40,192 nucleotides of DNA from positions 1-40,192 of the forward strand of contig BLSF01000133.1 of assembly GCA_012862575.1 (NCBI GenBank), given 5' to 3'. The notes beneath the pieces are model-generated. The model was not told where the DNA came from. It saw nothing but the letters and a program-made list of their open reading frames with translations, and did not search any database. This document shows positions 39,101 through 40,192 of the stretch, one piece after another; the stretch's first letter is position 1, and each line of letters starts with the position of its first letter. A program made the translations under genes and the position numbers. Source of the DNA: Parietichytrium sp. I65-24A (taxonomy: Eukaryota; Sar; Bigyra; Thraustochytrida; Thraustochytriidae).

Positions 39101-39591
39101 ACATGTAGTCGGACATGGTGCGAATGGTGCGTGCCGCCGTGCCAGGTCACCGCGGTCACGATACAAAGGTTTAATTTACAGTTTACTTATGCTCGGCAGA
39201 CTCTTCGCGTCTCGCGAGTGTGTTGTCCTCCCAAGCAGCTAGCTAGCTATCAGTAATTTGCAGAAACTGAGAAGGCATGCGAGCCCCAGGCCCCCAGGCA
39301 AAGGAAGGAAGGAAGGATCATAACGGAAGGCGTCTGGCTGTCCATGATTAAAAAAGAGTGGCTGCGGCGCAAGATACAGAATCGACTTTTGAACCGAGAC
39401 ACATGGACTGAAAACGACGAAACGAAATGAAATGTGCGCTGAGGGTTGAGAGTTTCATGTGAGAAGAAGTTGAAGCACAAACAGACGACCGGAATTTGTG
39501 ACAACTGTGAAGAGAGAGAGGGAAGACATGGAGAGCAGATGGGGAAGACTTAGAGAATGGGGGGGGAAACCTACCCTGAACATTCGGCTTG
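36179..39591. other. 3.4-kb spacer with only weak small ORFs
   Basis: No recognisable gene. Weak candidates: a 43-codon plus frame from ATG 36922 to 37053 (MASKLKGTDSATMRHSFQ) and a 99-aa plus frame from 37673 to 37972 (WQNDICVGLLDVCECLR ... PPEFANYFHRYHG) that has some protein texture but no family. Repeats: CTACTAGCTAGTAG palindrome near 36669, GAATTCAG array near 37066-37108, the GACAGTGTT array, TTGCATACC copies near 37372-37395, AGACAGTC near 38800, and ACTC near 38890. The word CTAG is frequent. Confidence 0.4.
37262..37296. repeat. Nine-base TGACAGTGT array
   Basis: Four tandem copies of the unit TGACAGTGT, the first with TAT. Not linked to a recognised gene. Confidence 0.88.
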
Positions 39592-39599
39592 AGACAGAG
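39592..39599 (+). promoter_or_regulatory. AGACAGAG upstream of the 78-aa repeat gene
   Basis: Exact octamer in sense orientation, 152-159 bp upstream of the ATG at 39751, in the sequence TTGAGACAGAGCTC. It is the sixth such case in the window. Confidence 0.4.
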
Positions 39600-39689
39600 C
39601 TCTCCACAGAGTTGAATTGAGACGCAATACAAATGTATGCACGGGCGAGTTGAAGCCGCCGCGCCGCGCCCGCGCCATGTGCAGCAAAC

Positions 39690-39750
39690 CCCAAACGCAA
39701 CAACACATCCAAACAACAAACCAAACAACCAAACAACCACATCAATCAAA
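39690..39750 (+). other. CAAAC-rich unstructured 5' leader
   Basis: About 60 bases almost without G, built from CAAAC and CAACAA words, end directly at the ATG at 39751. Such leaders cannot fold and are common on heavily translated mRNAs. The transcription start is not known, so the leader extent is inferred. Confidence 0.55.
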
Positions 39751-39987
39751 ATGAGCACCCACGTCGATGAGATCAACTACCCAGCTCAGGAGCAGGAGCA
39801 GGTGAAGGAGGTCGTTGCTGAGACCGCTGCACCAGTTGAGGCTGCTGAGACCACCGAGGAGGCTGCTGCCCCAGTTGAGGCTGCTGAGACCACCGAGGAG
39901 GCTGCTGCTCCAGTTGAGGCTGCTGAGACCACCGAGGAGGTTGCTGAGACCACCGAGGAGGCTGCTCCAGCTGAGGAGGAGCAATAA
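39751..39987 (+). CDS. Small Ala/Glu/Thr repeat protein (78 aa)
   Basis: No family recognised. MSTHVDEINYPAQEQEQVKE is followed by three tandem 13-residue repeats (PVEAAETTEEAAA) and a shorter partial copy, ending APAEEEQ. The protein is highly acidic, has no Cys, Trp or signal peptide, and is predicted disordered or weakly helical. Codons are strikingly uniform (GAG, GCT, ACC, CCA), which with the G-free leader suggests very high expression. The start ATG sits after AATCAAA; frames upstream are leader. It may be a cytosolic acidic buffer-like or chaperone-like peptide, but this is a guess. The antisense 101-aa and 80-aa frames are shadows. Confidence 0.72.
   Translation: MSTHVDEINYPAQEQEQVKEVVAETAAPVEAAETTEEAAAPVEAAETTEEAAAPVEAAETTEEVAETTEEAAPAEEEQ
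39832..39939 (+). repeat. 39-bp coding tandem repeat
   Basis: Units start at 39832, 39871 and 39910. The first 30 bases of each, coding PVEAAETTEE, are identical in all three, including silent sites; the next nine differ only at the final base between units one and two. Recent duplication or strong codon selection explains this. Confidence 0.9.
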
Positions 39988-40192
39988 ATTATTGCTTTTT
40001 CATATTCCTGAAGAATAATCTTTTCTGTTACCCAACCTTTTTTTCTTGCATCTCCCATTTGAAGTTTGACAAGATCATAAATATGATTCACTTTACATAT
40101 TACAGCAATTGACTTCGGATGTGTGGCAGTCTCTGACGTTGCCTTGCCTATTACTTTGGGGCTGACTTTTGAGTCTTTACAGTTAGAACACA
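39988..40192. other. 3' flank, right edge
   Basis: AT-rich 3' flank of the repeat gene, with AATAATC and TTTTTTTC runs. No gene visible before the window ends. Confidence 0.5.

Noticed and set aside
1-40192. tRNA or rRNA genes
   Set aside because: No A-box/B-box pair with a foldable cloverleaf and no conserved rRNA segment was seen by eye; a tRNAscan run would settle it.

Overview
The window is nuclear DNA of a unicellular eukaryote. It carries spliced genes with GTAAGT donors, a PAF1-complex subunit, a Rab GTPase, alpha-actinin, a mitochondrial carrier and secretory-pathway proteins, and shows no operons. The host looks heterotrophic: the hydroxymethylbilane synthase has no plastid presequence, and the SLC25A38-type glycine carrier fits the ALA-synthase (Shemin) route to heme. 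Few short introns (69-102 bp), a membrane-anchored sulfotransferase and long simple-repeat spacers would suit a labyrinthulomycete-like stramenopile, but that placement is a guess. Bulk coding genes can be recognised; lineage cannot be proved from this sequence.

Layout: 1-4.3 kb is mostly spacer with weak minus-strand candidates, including a 112-aa coiled-coil protein. At 4.4-5.1 kb lies a Rab11-like GTPase (-, two exons). At 6.8-7.0 kb is a 79-aa unknown (+), convergent with alpha-actinin (7.4-10.0 kb, -). At 11.8-13.0 kb is a FAM185A/DUF4097-like protein (+, probably spliced), convergent with a type II membrane sulfotransferase (13.3-15.3 kb, -). LMBD1-like (17.3-19.1 kb, +) is followed by an animal-type transglutaminase homologue lacking its catalytic Cys and His (20.3-22.4 kb, +), convergent with a NOL8-like RRM protein (22.6-24.1 kb, -). 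Hydroxymethylbilane synthase (25.5-26.7 kb, +) is convergent with a three-exon LRR protein (26.9-28.1 kb, -). RTF1 (29.7-31.4 kb, +) is convergent with the SLC25A38-like carrier (31.9-32.8 kb, -). A secreted Cys-rich protein (33.8-34.7 kb, -) and a one-domain PDI-like protein with a 29-nt microexon (35.4-36.2 kb, -) precede about 3.5 kb of spacer and a small Ala/Glu repeat protein (39.75-39.99 kb, +).

Two sequence-level patterns stand out. The octamer AGACAGAG occurs in sense orientation 47-180 bp upstream of six starts, in two cases inside a 40-bp block that is nearly the same at two unrelated genes. Short tandem arrays, each with a different unit, sit 35-600 bp upstream of most starts. The genes share no single pathway, but three touch tetrapyrroles: glycine import for heme (SLC25A38), the third heme enzyme (HMBS) and lysosomal cobalamin export (LMBD1).
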